A stretch of 64,000 nt of DNA from Lysobacter niastensis (GCF_015453285.1 NZ_JADLZT010000007.1:62001-126000); one strand, 5' to 3'; positions 27,260-36,490 are shown, counted from the first letter of the stretch. Translations and numbers: made by a program. Notes: generated by a model not told the origin, from the letters alone.

Positions 27260-28066
27260 CTACGGAGCCGCGCGGCCGCGCGCCGGCCGCCGCCCGAGTG
27301 CATCGCGATAGCGCTCATGCAGCACCTGCACCTTGGCGACGTAGGCCTGGGTTTCCGCATAGGGCGGCACACCGCCGTAACGGGTCACCGCACCGATGCC
27401 GGCGTTGTAGGCCGCCGCCGCCAGCATCAGGTCGCCGCCGTATCGGCGCAGCAGCAGCTTCAGATGCCGCGCGCCCGCACTGATCGACTGCTCCGAGGAG
27501 AATGGATCGGTGACGCCGTATTCGCGGCTCGTTTGCGGCATCAACTGCATCACGCCCTGCGCGCCTTTCGGCGACACGGCGGCGGAATCGAATCCGCTTT
27601 CGGCATGTGCGATCGCGCGCAACCAGGCATCGTCCACACCGGTCGCCTTGGCGGCGGCGCGGAACTGCGTGGGATACCGGTCCAACTGTGGACGCCCGAT
27701 GCGTCCCAGCCCCGGATGCGCCGGCTCGCCCGGCGGCGTCTTCACGGTGAAGGCCAGCACCTTCACTGAACCAGGCAGCTTGCGGGTGCTGTAGACCGTG
27801 CGTCCGTCCTGTTGCCGCTCGTACAACGTGCCGTTGACCACGCCCATCGCACCCCACAGATTGGGCAGCTTCACCGCGTTATCGTCGATCTCGCGCGCGG
27901 CGCATTGTGACCCGGGCTCCGGCGCAGTGGCGAGGCTGACGGTGCCATCGCGCACGCAGCGATACACGGTTCGTGCGTCCGCGTCGAAGGCGACTACGGC
28001 GATCGGCAGCACGAGCAATGCCGCTGCACGGGCCGCCCAACGGGAGGAATGGCGGGTACGGAGCAT
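27260..28066 (-). CDS. Soluble lytic transglycosylase (SLT domain)
   Basis: 268 aa with an N-terminal signal (about 1-32). The lytic transglycosylase fold fills about 125-255, with the catalytic Glu in AHAESGF, then GVMQLMPQTS and AAAAYNAGIGAV. It cleaves the MurNAc-GlcNAc bond of peptidoglycan, leaving 1,6-anhydro ends. A DUF4124-like N-terminal segment (TVYRCVRDGTVSL) precedes it. It is the last gene of the minus-strand peptidoglycan arm, 79 nt after the VanX-like gene. Confidence 0.93.
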   Translation of the reverse strand: MLRTRHSSRWAARAAALLVLPIAVVAFDADARTVYRCVRDGTVSLATAPEPGSQCAAREIDDNAVKLPNLWGAMGVVNGTLYERQQDGRTVYSTRKLPGSVKVLAFTVKTPPGEPAHPGLGRIGRPQLDRYPTQFRAAAKATGVDDAWLRAIAHAESGFDSAAVSPKGAQGVMQLMPQTSREYGVTDPFSSEQSISAGARHLKLLLRRYGGDLMLAAAAYNAGIGAVTRYGGVPPYAETQAYVAKVQVLHERYRDALGRRPARGRAAP

Positions 28067-28145
28067 CCGCCGATTCTAGGCCGCGGATTCGGTCGCAATC
28101 GCTAACGCTGCGTGAATCCGCTGCGTGTGTTCGATGAATGCGCAG

Positions 28146-28892
28146 TCATTTCACCGGCACGTCGAATGCGGTTTCCGGCGCCGGCTCCATCTGGAACGTG
28201 TAATGCCACCATTCCAACGGATAGTTGCGGAATCCGTGCCGCTCCATCGCATCGCGCAGTGCTCCGCGATTCGCCCTTTGCCGATCATCCGTGCCGGGCG
28301 CGTCGGTATGCGCACGCTCATCGAAGAAGTCGAACTCGGTTCCCATGTCCACCGGAACGCAGGTCCGTCCTTGCATGTCGCATTGCATCAGCGTCAGGTC
28401 GACGGTGGCGCCACGGCTGTGTCCGGAACGATCGGCGATGTAGTCGGGGACGAGCGCGGACTTGTCGACATTCGGGTAGTAGCGCGGCTTGCTGCGCTGG
28501 TCGTCGAGGTCGTGCGCCCAGGCCATGAAGTGCTGCACGGCACGCACCGGCCGATAGCAGTCGAACACACGTAGCCGCATGTGGTGCGTGCGTAGATCCG
28601 CCTCGACGGCAGCCAGCGCGCGCGCCGCTTCGACGAGCAGGTAGCAGCGTGGTGCCTCGTAGCCGTCGACAGGCGCGCCGACGAAGTTGTTGGACCCCGC
28701 ATAGCGGATGTCGAGATCGATACCGGGCGTCAGCCGCTGCACGTCGACCAGGCCCGTGCCGGCCAGGCCATCGGCCACCGGCTCACCGGGAGCGGCCGCG
28801 ATGGATGCGCAGGCGGCCGCGAACAATGCCGCGGCGCAACCGGCGGTGCCGCTAGTTGCAGCGGCCCGTGCGAGTGAACGCCAGATCTTCAT
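28146..28892 (-). CDS. D-Ala-D-Ala dipeptidase (VanX/DdpX family)
   Basis: 248 aa from the Met at 28892 (MKIWRSLAR), with a signal peptide (about 1-37), so it acts outside the cytoplasm. Zinc ligands and catalytic residues are visible: GHSRGATVDL (His and Asp) and PLEWWHYTF (Glu and His). VanX-type enzymes (M15D) split D-Ala-D-Ala. The gene overlaps the end of the S12 hydrolase gene by 41 bp, strong evidence for one operon. In this setting it more likely recycles or scavenges D-Ala-D-Ala than gives vancomycin resistance. Confidence 0.92.
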   Translation of the reverse strand: MKIWRSLARAAATSGTAGCAAALFAAACASIAAAPGEPVADGLAGTGLVDVQRLTPGIDLDIRYAGSNNFVGAPVDGYEAPRCYLLVEAARALAAVEADLRTHHMRLRVFDCYRPVRAVQHFMAWAHDLDDQRSKPRYYPNVDKSALVPDYIADRSGHSRGATVDLTLMQCDMQGRTCVPVDMGTEFDFFDERAHTDAPGTDDRQRANRGALRDAMERHGFRNYPLEWWHYTFQMEPAPETAFDVPVK

Positions 28893-30411
28893 AGTCGTAG
28901 CTGAAGTCCGCCTCGGGATCGACCTTGGACATGTTGAGCGACACCGTCTGGCCATGGCTTGCGAAATCGAGCCACGCCTCGGCATCCACGCTGGCGTCGT
29001 CCCAGTCGACCAGCCAACGTCCACCGACGTTCTGCACGACGCCGCTCAGCATCGGCGACTTGAGTGATGTGAAGCGCACGTGCCCGCTATTACCCGGACA
29101 GACGCTGACCTCGCCGAACCAGGGGTCGCGATAGTGACCCAGCCACGGCCGCATCGCTTCGATGGCCGCCACCGCGCGCGCGGACGTGTCCGGCGCGCGC
29201 TTTGCGGGTGGCGTGTCGGCCCGCTCGCGATCCAGGTCGCGCGCATAGTCGGCGACCTTGCGCGCGTCGGCCGGGGCGGTGAAGTGCTTCACCAGCACCT
29301 GCGTCAGCACCGTGCGCGCCTCCTCTGCCTCGCCGTTGGCCATGATCACGAATCCGACGTGCTTGTCCGGCAACAAGGTGACGGCCGAGTACATGCCCAT
29401 GAGCGTGCCGGTGTGGGCAACCTTGAACGTGCCGTCGACATCGCTGAGCCGCCAACCATAGCCGTAGGCGCTGTAGTGGGCGTTGTCCCAGCGGCGCTGC
29501 CGGTCCGAAAGCGGCATCGGCATCTGCGCGGACCACAGCGCGCGTCGCTGATCACGCGACAGCCAGGACGACTGCGCGGGCTCCTCACGCAGCCACGCCT
29601 GCACCCAGGCCAGCATGTCGTCGAGGCTGCAGCGCACCCCGCCCGCGGCCGCCATCGTGGTGGCTGGGATCACCTCGCCGTCGGCGCGCACGGGCACGTT
29701 GTTGTCGCCCTGGCGCATGTGCGGCTGGGCGACGTTGCCGACTTCGTCGCGGTTCCATTGGCCGACCCGGCAGCGCTTCATGCCAAGCGGCTCGAAGACT
29801 TCGCGCTGCAGCAGCGTCTCATAGGACGCGCCGCCCGCGGCGGCGGCGACTTCGCCGGCCACGATGTAGAGCAGGTTGTCGTAGGCATAGCGCGACCGGA
29901 AGCTGTACAGCGGCTTCAGATAGGCCAGGCCATGGATGATGTCGTCGCGCGCGAACGCGTTAGGCTCCGGCCACAGCATCAGGTCGCCGGCACCGGCACG
30001 CAGCCCGCTGTTGTGGATCAGCAGGTCTCGCACCTGCATCTCCTGCGATACCCACGCGTCATGCATCCGGAACTGCGGAAGGTGGCGAACGACCGGATCG
30101 TCCCAGCGCAGCTTGCCCTGGTCGACCAGCCGCGCGAGCAGCGCCGTGGTCATGGCCTTGGTGTTGGATGCGACCTTGAACAACGTGTCCGCATCGATCT
30201 TCTCGCCGCTGCCGGCAACGCGTTCGCCGCTGGTGCGCATGTAGGTGACGCGACCGTCCTCGACGATGCCCACCGCCAGTCCCGGCAGGCGATAGCGCGC
30301 CACCGCATCCTCGAACGCAGTGTCGATCGTCGCCATCGAAGGCGACGCCGCCATGGCCGGCGCCATCATCAGCGCACAGGCCACACCAAACATCCAATGT
30401 CGCGGCTTCAT
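28852..30411 (-). CDS. Serine hydrolase of the beta-lactamase/S12 peptidase family
   Basis: 519 aa from the Met at 30411, with a signal peptide (to about residue 22). The serine-hydrolase triad is present: S82-N-T-K85 in KVASNTKAM, Y177-D-N179 in YAYDNLLY, and the HTG motif in VAHTGTLMG. A C-terminal domain of about 130 residues follows, as in esterases/D-aminopeptidases of family S12. It may act as a D-aminopeptidase or DD-peptidase on peptides containing D-amino acids. Start codon and the stop of the upstream decarboxylase overlap by 4 bp, so the two are translationally coupled. Confidence 0.92.
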   Translation of the reverse strand: MKPRHWMFGVACALMMAPAMAASPSMATIDTAFEDAVARYRLPGLAVGIVEDGRVTYMRTSGERVAGSGEKIDADTLFKVASNTKAMTTALLARLVDQGKLRWDDPVVRHLPQFRMHDAWVSQEMQVRDLLIHNSGLRAGAGDLMLWPEPNAFARDDIIHGLAYLKPLYSFRSRYAYDNLLYIVAGEVAAAAGGASYETLLQREVFEPLGMKRCRVGQWNRDEVGNVAQPHMRQGDNNVPVRADGEVIPATTMAAAGGVRCSLDDMLAWVQAWLREEPAQSSWLSRDQRRALWSAQMPMPLSDRQRRWDNAHYSAYGYGWRLSDVDGTFKVAHTGTLMGMYSAVTLLPDKHVGFVIMANGEAEEARTVLTQVLVKHFTAPADARKVADYARDLDRERADTPPAKRAPDTSARAVAAIEAMRPWLGHYRDPWFGEVSVCPGNSGHVRFTSLKSPMLSGVVQNVGGRWLVDWDDASVDAEAWLDFASHGQTVSLNMSKVDPEADFSYDYEDLAFTRTGRCN

Positions 30412-31661
30412 GCGGTCTCCCAGGCCTCCGCCATGCACTCGCCGGCAATCATCTCCTCGAACGTCTGCCGGCGTCGAATCACCGCATGCCGGCCGCGGTC
30501 GAGCAGCACTTCGGGCGTGAGTGGCCGGGAATTGTAGGTGGACGACATGGATGCGCCGTACGCGCCGGCGTTGGTGATCATCAGCAGGTCGCCCGCCTCG
30601 CACTCCGGCATCAGGCGATCGACACCGAACGTGTCGCTGCTCTCGCAGACCGGCCCGACCACGTCGTAGCGCACTTCCCTCATCTGCTTCCCGTGCAGAG
30701 GCACGATCTCGTGCCAGGCTTCGTACATCGCCGGGCGCAGCAGGTCGTTCATCGCCGCGTCCACCACCAGGAAGGTACGGTTGGCGGCTGCCTTGACGCG
30801 GATCGCCCGCGTCAGCAGCACACCCGCCTCCGCCACCAGCCAACGTCCAGGCTCGAGTATCAGCGTGCCTGGAAAATCGGTGAATACTTCTTTCAACACG
30901 GCGCCGTAGGATTCCACGGCAATGGGCCGGTCGTGTCCGGTGCGATACGTCACGCCGAGACCGCCGCCCACATCGATCGTCCGCAACCGATGGCCAGCCG
31001 CGGCCAGTTCGCGCGCGAAGTCGGCCATGCATTGCATGGCCCGGCGGAATGGCTCCAGGCTCAGAATCTGGGAGCCGATGTGCGCATGCAGGCCGTTGAG
31101 CCGGACATCCGGCAACGCCTCGCGCAGGGAGAACCATTCCCGCGCCTCCTCGATGCTGACGCCGAACTTGTTCTCCTGCTTGCCGGTGGAGATCTTCTCG
31201 TGCGTCCCGGCGTCGACGTCCGGGTTGATCCGCACTGCCGCATGAGCGGTCACGCCCAGCCGGCCGGCCACCTGTTGAAGCAGAAACAGCTCGTCACGCG
31301 ATTCCACATTGAACTTCCAGACGCCCGCCTGCAGCGCCTCGACGATCTCGGCTTCGGTCTTGCCTACGCCGGAGAACACGATGCGGCTGGCCTCGATTCC
31401 GGCCCGCAGACTGCGCCGCAGTTCGCCGGCCGAGACGATGTCCGCGCCGACACCATGCCGGGCCATCAATTGCAGCACGGCCGTGTTGGAGTTCGCCTTG
31501 ACCGCATAGCAGATGCGGGCGTCCAGGCCCTCGAGCGTGTCCTGCAGCGCTGCGATGCGTTGCCGGATCGCGCTGGCCGAGTATGCGTAAAACGGCGTCG
31601 GCATCTGCGCCGCCAGCGCCTGCAGGTCGACGCCATCGAAAAAGTGGTGCGAAACCGTCAT
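30408..31661 (-). CDS. lysA: Diaminopimelate decarboxylase
   Basis: 417 aa, full length for the family. PLP lysine K55 in CYAVKANSN, the HIGSQI motif, the glycine-rich DVGGGLGVTYR phosphate-binding loop, EPGRWLVA, and the catalytic Cys in GPVCESSDTF are all visible. It converts meso-diaminopimelate to L-lysine. It sits inside an operon of peptidoglycan hydrolases and a TonB receptor rather than with lysine-biosynthesis genes. Known Xanthomonadaceae make lysine with a fused aspartokinase-decarboxylase, so this stand-alone copy is a candidate catabolic enzyme acting on DAP from murein peptides. That role is inferred. Confidence 0.93.
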   Translation of the reverse strand: MTVSHHFFDGVDLQALAAQMPTPFYAYSASAIRQRIAALQDTLEGLDARICYAVKANSNTAVLQLMARHGVGADIVSAGELRRSLRAGIEASRIVFSGVGKTEAEIVEALQAGVWKFNVESRDELFLLQQVAGRLGVTAHAAVRINPDVDAGTHEKISTGKQENKFGVSIEEAREWFSLREALPDVRLNGLHAHIGSQILSLEPFRRAMQCMADFARELAAAGHRLRTIDVGGGLGVTYRTGHDRPIAVESYGAVLKEVFTDFPGTLILEPGRWLVAEAGVLLTRAIRVKAAANRTFLVVDAAMNDLLRPAMYEAWHEIVPLHGKQMREVRYDVVGPVCESSDTFGVDRLMPECEAGDLLMITNAGAYGASMSSTYNSRPLTPEVLLDRGRHAVIRRRQTFEEMIAGECMAEAWETA

Positions 31662-31678
31662 CTGGTTGTCCGTTAAGC

Positions 31679-31706
31679 GAGCACGCCGCCCTTCGGCGGC
31701 GTGCTC
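31679..31706 (-). terminator. Strong hairpin between TonB receptor and decarboxylase genes
   Basis: A perfect 12-bp stem (GAGCACGCCGCC and its complement) around a tetraloop lies between the stop of the receptor and the start of lysA. No T tract follows. It may cut transcription after the highly expressed receptor or protect its mRNA 3' end, giving different dosage within one operon. Confidence 0.6.
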
Positions 31707-31723
31707 TGGTTACTACGTGCCGG

Positions 31724-34700
31724 TCAGAACTGCCAGCTGACCACCAACTGCGCGTAGCGCGGCGACTGCCAACGGGTACCTGTGTTGAAGGTGTTGGCGA
31801 GCGTCGACGGCGCCCCGTTCCACATCGGTTCGCCGTTGCGGTAATCGCCCGGCTGACCTTCGTAGCGCGCGTGGATGTTGACCGTCTCCTGGTTGTTGGT
31901 CAGGTTGAAGACCGAGAAGCGCACCTTCAGGTCGACGCCCTCCACCGGCAACGTCCACGTCACGTTCGCACCCAGTTCCCAGGTCCACGGCAATTCGCCG
32001 AAGGCGCCGCGGGGCGAGTACTCGTACACGCGGTCCGCGTACGTGTAGGGGCGGCCGGTGGCCGGATTGTTGCCGGTACATTTGTCAACGCAGATCCAGC
32101 CCGAACCGCCGCCGCTGGCCTCGTTGGTGAACGAGCCGGCTCCCAGAGTGTCGTTCGGCCAGGTCGTGCCGAAGGCGGTGATCGGGCCGCCCGACAGCAC
32201 CTGCAGGTTGGCGCCGACGGTCCACTGCTCGCTGAGGGCGTAGCTGCCACGGAACTTGAACTGGTGACGGTGATCGTTGAACAGGACGCCGTAACGCTCA
32301 TTGGCGGCCGGGTGGTCCCAGTGCTGGACGATGCCGGTGTCGCCATAGCCGGTGTCCGAGTTCACCGGGCCTTCGAAGTTGCCCTCGGACTTGGACCACA
32401 GGTACGAGGCGTTGAACGCCCACTTGCCGTCCCATGCACGATCGATCTGGAACTCCAGCGCCTTGTAGGTGCGCTCGGGGTCGGAATAGCCGATCACCTC
32501 GTTGCTGCCGCCCTTGCGATAGCCATCCTTCGAGGTGTCGATGGTGATCCAGCCCGGTGTAGCGCAACCCATGCTGGCGTCACCCCAGATCGTCAGCGAC
32601 TCGCCCGGGTTGCCGATCGGGAACAGCGTGGCCGTGGGGCCGCAAGGCGTGTGGTTGATGCGGATGTCGTCGAGCGCACGTTCCACGCGTCGATACGTGC
32701 CGTTGACTCCCCACGACCAGGCGTCGTTGAGCATGGCCTGGTAGCCGAGGAGCATCTCATCCTGGTACACGGCCTCGAGGTCGCGGTCGACGCTCTTGCG
32801 CAGGTCCGCAGTACTGAGGTTCAGACGGTCGTCCACCGGACCGATCTGGGCGCCGAGGATCGGAGCCGAGTACGGCGCGCCGGTGACCGGGTTGGCCTGC
32901 TGGTTCCAGCCGTTCAGGACGTAGTAGGTGTACTCGTCGATCAGGCCGCCGGCGATGGTCGCGTTGACGTTGTTCGTGACCGGCATGTAGTAGCGGCCAA
33001 GGTTGCCGTACACCTTCGTGGTGCCGTCGCCCTTGACGTCCCAGGAGAAGCCGCCGCGCGGCGCGACCATGTCGTCCTTGATGAAGCTGTTGCCTCCGGC
33101 ATCGCGGTTGTCGAACTGGTCCCAGCGCAGGCCCAGGGTCAGCAGGAAGTTCGGGGTGACGTTCCAGACGTCTTCCACGTAGAACGCGGTGGCCTCGGTT
33201 TCGAACACGCCGCCCTGGCTGCGGCGGCGTCCGCGTATCACTTCGGTCACGCCCGCCGGCACCGCGACGTCTTCCCACAGCAACTGACCCGGCCTCACGC
33301 CGAGGGCGGTGTAGATCTTCCCTTCCGGTCCCGGGTAGAAGTTCGTCTGGTCCGTCGTCATCAGTTCGCGGTCAAATCCGAACCGCAGCAGGTGTTCGCC
33401 GAGGGTCCATTCGAAGTCCAGGCGCGAGGCCTCGCGCTCGTCGTCACGTTCGATGACCGCGTTGCCGGTCGGGTGGCAGCCCACCACCGGGCGCCCCAGG
33501 GCGATCCAGCGCGCGTTGTAGCTGCTGTCGATGGTCACGCGGCTGCACTGCTCGTCCAACTGCGAGCGCGTGAAGCTGCTGCGGTTGTTGATGCCGTACA
33601 TGGCCTTGGCCACGAAGTTCTCGGCCAGCCAGCCGGTGTAGGTGACCGACCAGTTGTCGCCACCGCTGTCGGCGAAACTGTCGCCCTGCGAGAGGCCGAC
33701 ATCACTGGTCGCGAAGTTGTAGTTATAGGTAGTCAGCTTCGCGTCGCCCGCGTCCGAGAACGCGAGCACTTCAAGCAAGTGGTTGTCCGAGATCCGCCAG
33801 TCCAGCTTCGTGCCCCAGAAACCATCCGAAGCGTAGCTGTCCGTCCACTGGTTGCCGAGGTTGTTGGTGTAGCCCTTGTCGTTCTGGCGCTGCTCGTACA
33901 TGGCGAACATGAACAAGCGATCCTTTACCAGCGGGCCGGACGCCCACACGTTGGCCTTGGTGAACTGCTGCGTGTCGTGGCTGGCGTACGCGTGCACCGA
34001 GCCGTCCGGGTGGAAGTGGTCGTCGGCGCTGGAGCGCATCGCCGCCGGCTCGAAGGTGACCTCGACGCCGCCCTCGAGCTCGTTGCTGCCCGAACGCGTG
34101 ACCGTGTTGATCACGCCACCGGTGCTGCGGCCGAACTCCACGGAGTAGCCGCCGGTCTTGACCTGGAACTCCTTGTAGAAGGCGAACGGTGCGGTCGAGA
34201 AGCCTTGGCGGGTGTAGAAGTCGGTGACGTTGAGGCCGTTGATGTAGACCGCGTTCTCGGCAACCGAGGCGCCGCCGAAGCTCAGGCCGCCGAACGAGGC
34301 GTTGCCCACGTTCACGCCCGGCGCCAGCTCCGCGACCGACTCCAGGTTCTGGTCGACCGGCAGGCGCGCAATCTCTTCACGGGTGACGTTGGTGGCCGAT
34401 TCGGTGGAACGCACGTCCACGCGGTTGACCACCGCCTGGCCCACCACCTGCACCGACTCCAGGTTGACGACATTGCCCGCGGCGCCGAGGTTGACCGTGG
34501 TGGTGCCGCCCAGCGCGACATTGACCGCGACCCCGCTGCCCACGTCCTGCCCATCGCGCACGACCTGCAGGCTGTAATCGCCTACCGGCAACTGCGCCAG
34601 GCGGTAGCTGCCGTCGGCATCGACCGTGATGTTGCGGGTCATGCCGGTGGCGGTGTTCGTCAACACGATCCGGTCACCTGCCGTGGCACGACCGGCCACC

Positions 34701-34798
34701 GCACCTGTCGCACTCTGCGCCATCACGGGCGACATGGCGCCGATACACGCACCCAACGCAATGCAGAGCGCCGCTCTGCGCAGAACCGCCTTCCTCAT
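31724..34798 (-). CDS. TonB-dependent outer membrane receptor (Oar-like)
   Basis: 1,024 aa with a signal peptide (to about residue 28, SPVMAQ). A carboxypeptidase-regulatory-like beta domain (about 30-105) precedes the plug (about 110-250, RLPVDQNLESVAELAPGVNV; VYINGLNVTDFYTRQ; SVEFGRSTGGVINTVT). The rest is a 22-strand barrel, closing with the terminal aromatic residue of LVVSWQF. Oar-like receptors import or export peptides and proteins; no TonB box of a clear type was fixed. In an operon with murein-peptide hydrolases, a muropeptide is a good candidate ligand (inference). Confidence 0.95.
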   Translation of the reverse strand: MRKAVLRRAALCIALGACIGAMSPVMAQSATGAVAGRATAGDRIVLTNTATGMTRNITVDADGSYRLAQLPVGDYSLQVVRDGQDVGSGVAVNVALGGTTTVNLGAAGNVVNLESVQVVGQAVVNRVDVRSTESATNVTREEIARLPVDQNLESVAELAPGVNVGNASFGGLSFGGASVAENAVYINGLNVTDFYTRQGFSTAPFAFYKEFQVKTGGYSVEFGRSTGGVINTVTRSGSNELEGGVEVTFEPAAMRSSADDHFHPDGSVHAYASHDTQQFTKANVWASGPLVKDRLFMFAMYEQRQNDKGYTNNLGNQWTDSYASDGFWGTKLDWRISDNHLLEVLAFSDAGDAKLTTYNYNFATSDVGLSQGDSFADSGGDNWSVTYTGWLAENFVAKAMYGINNRSSFTRSQLDEQCSRVTIDSSYNARWIALGRPVVGCHPTGNAVIERDDEREASRLDFEWTLGEHLLRFGFDRELMTTDQTNFYPGPEGKIYTALGVRPGQLLWEDVAVPAGVTEVIRGRRRSQGGVFETEATAFYVEDVWNVTPNFLLTLGLRWDQFDNRDAGGNSFIKDDMVAPRGGFSWDVKGDGTTKVYGNLGRYYMPVTNNVNATIAGGLIDEYTYYVLNGWNQQANPVTGAPYSAPILGAQIGPVDDRLNLSTADLRKSVDRDLEAVYQDEMLLGYQAMLNDAWSWGVNGTYRRVERALDDIRINHTPCGPTATLFPIGNPGESLTIWGDASMGCATPGWITIDTSKDGYRKGGSNEVIGYSDPERTYKALEFQIDRAWDGKWAFNASYLWSKSEGNFEGPVNSDTGYGDTGIVQHWDHPAANERYGVLFNDHRHQFKFRGSYALSEQWTVGANLQVLSGGPITAFGTTWPNDTLGAGSFTNEASGGGSGWICVDKCTGNNPATGRPYTYADRVYEYSPRGAFGELPWTWELGANVTWTLPVEGVDLKVRFSVFNLTNNQETVNIHARYEGQPGDYRNGEPMWNGAPSTLANTFNTGTRWQSPRYAQLVVSWQF

Positions 34799-34854
34799 TC
34801 CTCTCCCCTTTTTGTCGAACAGTCGTTATGTCCGCGAATCTTCGTTCGCGGCTC

Positions 34855-36390
34855 TTATTGCAGTACTTGTGCTTCGAATCCGTAGTCCCACTGGTCGAAG
34901 TAGAGGTTGCCCCCTGCCCACTCCACTTCGCCGCGTTGCGAATCCACCGTTTCCGAGCGGAAATGGCGTTTGGCCGGCACCAGGTCCGTGCCGTAGTCGT
35001 CGTTGAAGGCAATGCGATAGGCGTCGAGTCCGCCCAGGTAGAACCACTCGATGGACGGATCCTTCGCGTCCTTGAACTGGCCGGTGGTGACGTCCATCGG
35101 CACCCATCCGTAGGGCGCGAGGTAGAACCAGCCCCAGTCGTGCAGGTTGTCGTACTTGCCGTCGGAATAGACCATGCCCGACTGCCAGCGCGTCGGAATG
35201 CCATTGAGCCGCAGCAGCGTCATCAGCAGCAGCGTCTGCTGGCCGCAGTCGGCGTGACCGGCATGCAGCGCGTAGTCGCTGATGTTGGTCAGTGTCGAGT
35301 ATTCGCGCGCGCCGGCCCACGGAATGCGATCGACGGCGGCGTAGAGCTTCTGCGCGATGCGATACGGATTGGTCTCGTCGCCGACGACCTCGCGTGAGAA
35401 GCGGCGGATGTCGTCGCTGAAGACGATGTGCGGCGCACGCTCGCCCAGGTACGGCGCCAGGTCCGGACGGCGGCCCAGCGCGGTGACCTTGGCGGGATCG
35501 ATGCGGTTCACCTGGCCGAACACGGTCAAGTCGTAGGTGATCGAGAACTCGGTCGGCTTGCCGGCCTGCGCCGGCTTCTCCAGGTACACGGTGCGCTGCA
35601 GCGTGGATTCGGGCGCGATCTGGTGCCGCGCCGGCACGCTGTCGGCGAATCGGATGTTTTCCTGCTGCCCGGGCAGCGCGCGCGGATACGGGATCCACGC
35701 CCTCACCGTCTCGCCCGCCGGCACGGCATCGGCGTTGACGACGATCGACTGGGTCACGCGCACGCGCCGCGGTGCGACGCTGCTCTTCCCGCTTTCCTGC
35801 GCGTCGCGCACGGCTTCAGCGTGATAGGCGTTGGCACTCTCCATCGGGCCGTCGTTGCGGACGATGGGCTTGCTCAGGCGCGTCGCCGCTTCGGGACTGA
35901 TGCGGAACAGGTTCGAGACCGAGCGATTGAAGTAGTACGGCTGGCCATCGATGACGAGATGTTCGAGCTGGTTGGAGCGCTTCCACCCGGCGAACTCATC
36001 GTCGCGCAGGTCGGGAATGCGTTCGCGCAGCTTCTGCCTGGCCTCGGCCTCGGTCAGCGGGAAGTCCAGGCGGATGCGGCGCATCCGTTCGCGTTCGAAC
36101 TGCAGGGCCCGGGTCGTATCGGCGTCGATGTCGGCGGCGGCCAGCGCGGCATCGATCCGCTCTTCTGCGCCACGGAAGTCCCCGGCATCGACCTGGGCCT
36201 CGACCTCGGCCTGTATCGGAGCCCCCCCGACAGCGCGCGCGTCGCCCGTCAGGCAGTACGACGCGACCAATAAAAAGGCGCCCGCGGTGGCACCCCAGCC
36301 GCGGGCAAGGGGTTTTGCAGAACCGTGCGGATGTTCGATGCCGTCCACGCGCCGCCACCACCTCGGAGCCCAGTCACGGCTGTGTAACAT
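34855..36390 (-). CDS. Exported transglutaminase-like domain protein
   Basis: Up to 511 aa; the frame opens at an ATG at 36390, but a GTG at 36348 would place a signal-like segment (AGAFLLVASYCLTGDARA) nearer the N-terminus, so the start is uncertain. The transglutaminase-like triad is Cys about 380 in HADCGQQTLL, His in NLHDWGWFY and Asp in VPMDVTTG. Such domains act as proteases, amidases or transglutaminases. It is the first gene of the minus-strand arm, 56 nt before the TonB receptor, so it may process the transported ligand. Confidence 0.88.
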   Translation of the reverse strand: MLHSRDWAPRWWRRVDGIEHPHGSAKPLARGWGATAGAFLLVASYCLTGDARAVGGAPIQAEVEAQVDAGDFRGAEERIDAALAAADIDADTTRALQFERERMRRIRLDFPLTEAEARQKLRERIPDLRDDEFAGWKRSNQLEHLVIDGQPYYFNRSVSNLFRISPEAATRLSKPIVRNDGPMESANAYHAEAVRDAQESGKSSVAPRRVRVTQSIVVNADAVPAGETVRAWIPYPRALPGQQENIRFADSVPARHQIAPESTLQRTVYLEKPAQAGKPTEFSITYDLTVFGQVNRIDPAKVTALGRRPDLAPYLGERAPHIVFSDDIRRFSREVVGDETNPYRIAQKLYAAVDRIPWAGAREYSTLTNISDYALHAGHADCGQQTLLLMTLLRLNGIPTRWQSGMVYSDGKYDNLHDWGWFYLAPYGWVPMDVTTGQFKDAKDPSIEWFYLGGLDAYRIAFNDDYGTDLVPAKRHFRSETVDSQRGEVEWAGGNLYFDQWDYGFEAQVLQ

Positions 36391-36490
36391 GGTGTTAACG
36401 GATTGGTCAATAATTTATTCTTGACAAATCACAATCCTGAAGTATGTATTCCTTAGGCGGCCAGCCCGTCGCTCGGCGCAAGGGGAAACA
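36391..36490. promoter_or_regulatory. Divergent promoter/operator region of the peptidoglycan locus
   Basis: A rightward promoter is well formed: -35 TTGACA at 36421-36426 and -10 TATGTA at 36443-36448 (16-nt spacer). GTCAA (36406-36410) and TTGAC (36421-36425) form an inverted repeat with a 10-nt AT-rich centre (TAATTTATTC) that overlaps this -35. On the other strand TTGACC (36410-36405) could be a leftward -35. AT-rich in a GC-rich setting. Likely operator for the RpiR-type regulator encoded in the rightward operon; that pairing is inferred. Confidence 0.6.

Noticed and set aside
28146..28892. Vancomycin-resistance gene cluster
   Set aside because: Only a VanX-type enzyme is present; no VanH, VanA-type ligase or VanRS is nearby, and the product is exported.
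31583..34885. 1,100-codon plus-strand ORF opposite the TonB receptor
   Set aside because: Antisense shadow of a well-supported receptor gene; Arg/Val/His-rich product without domains.
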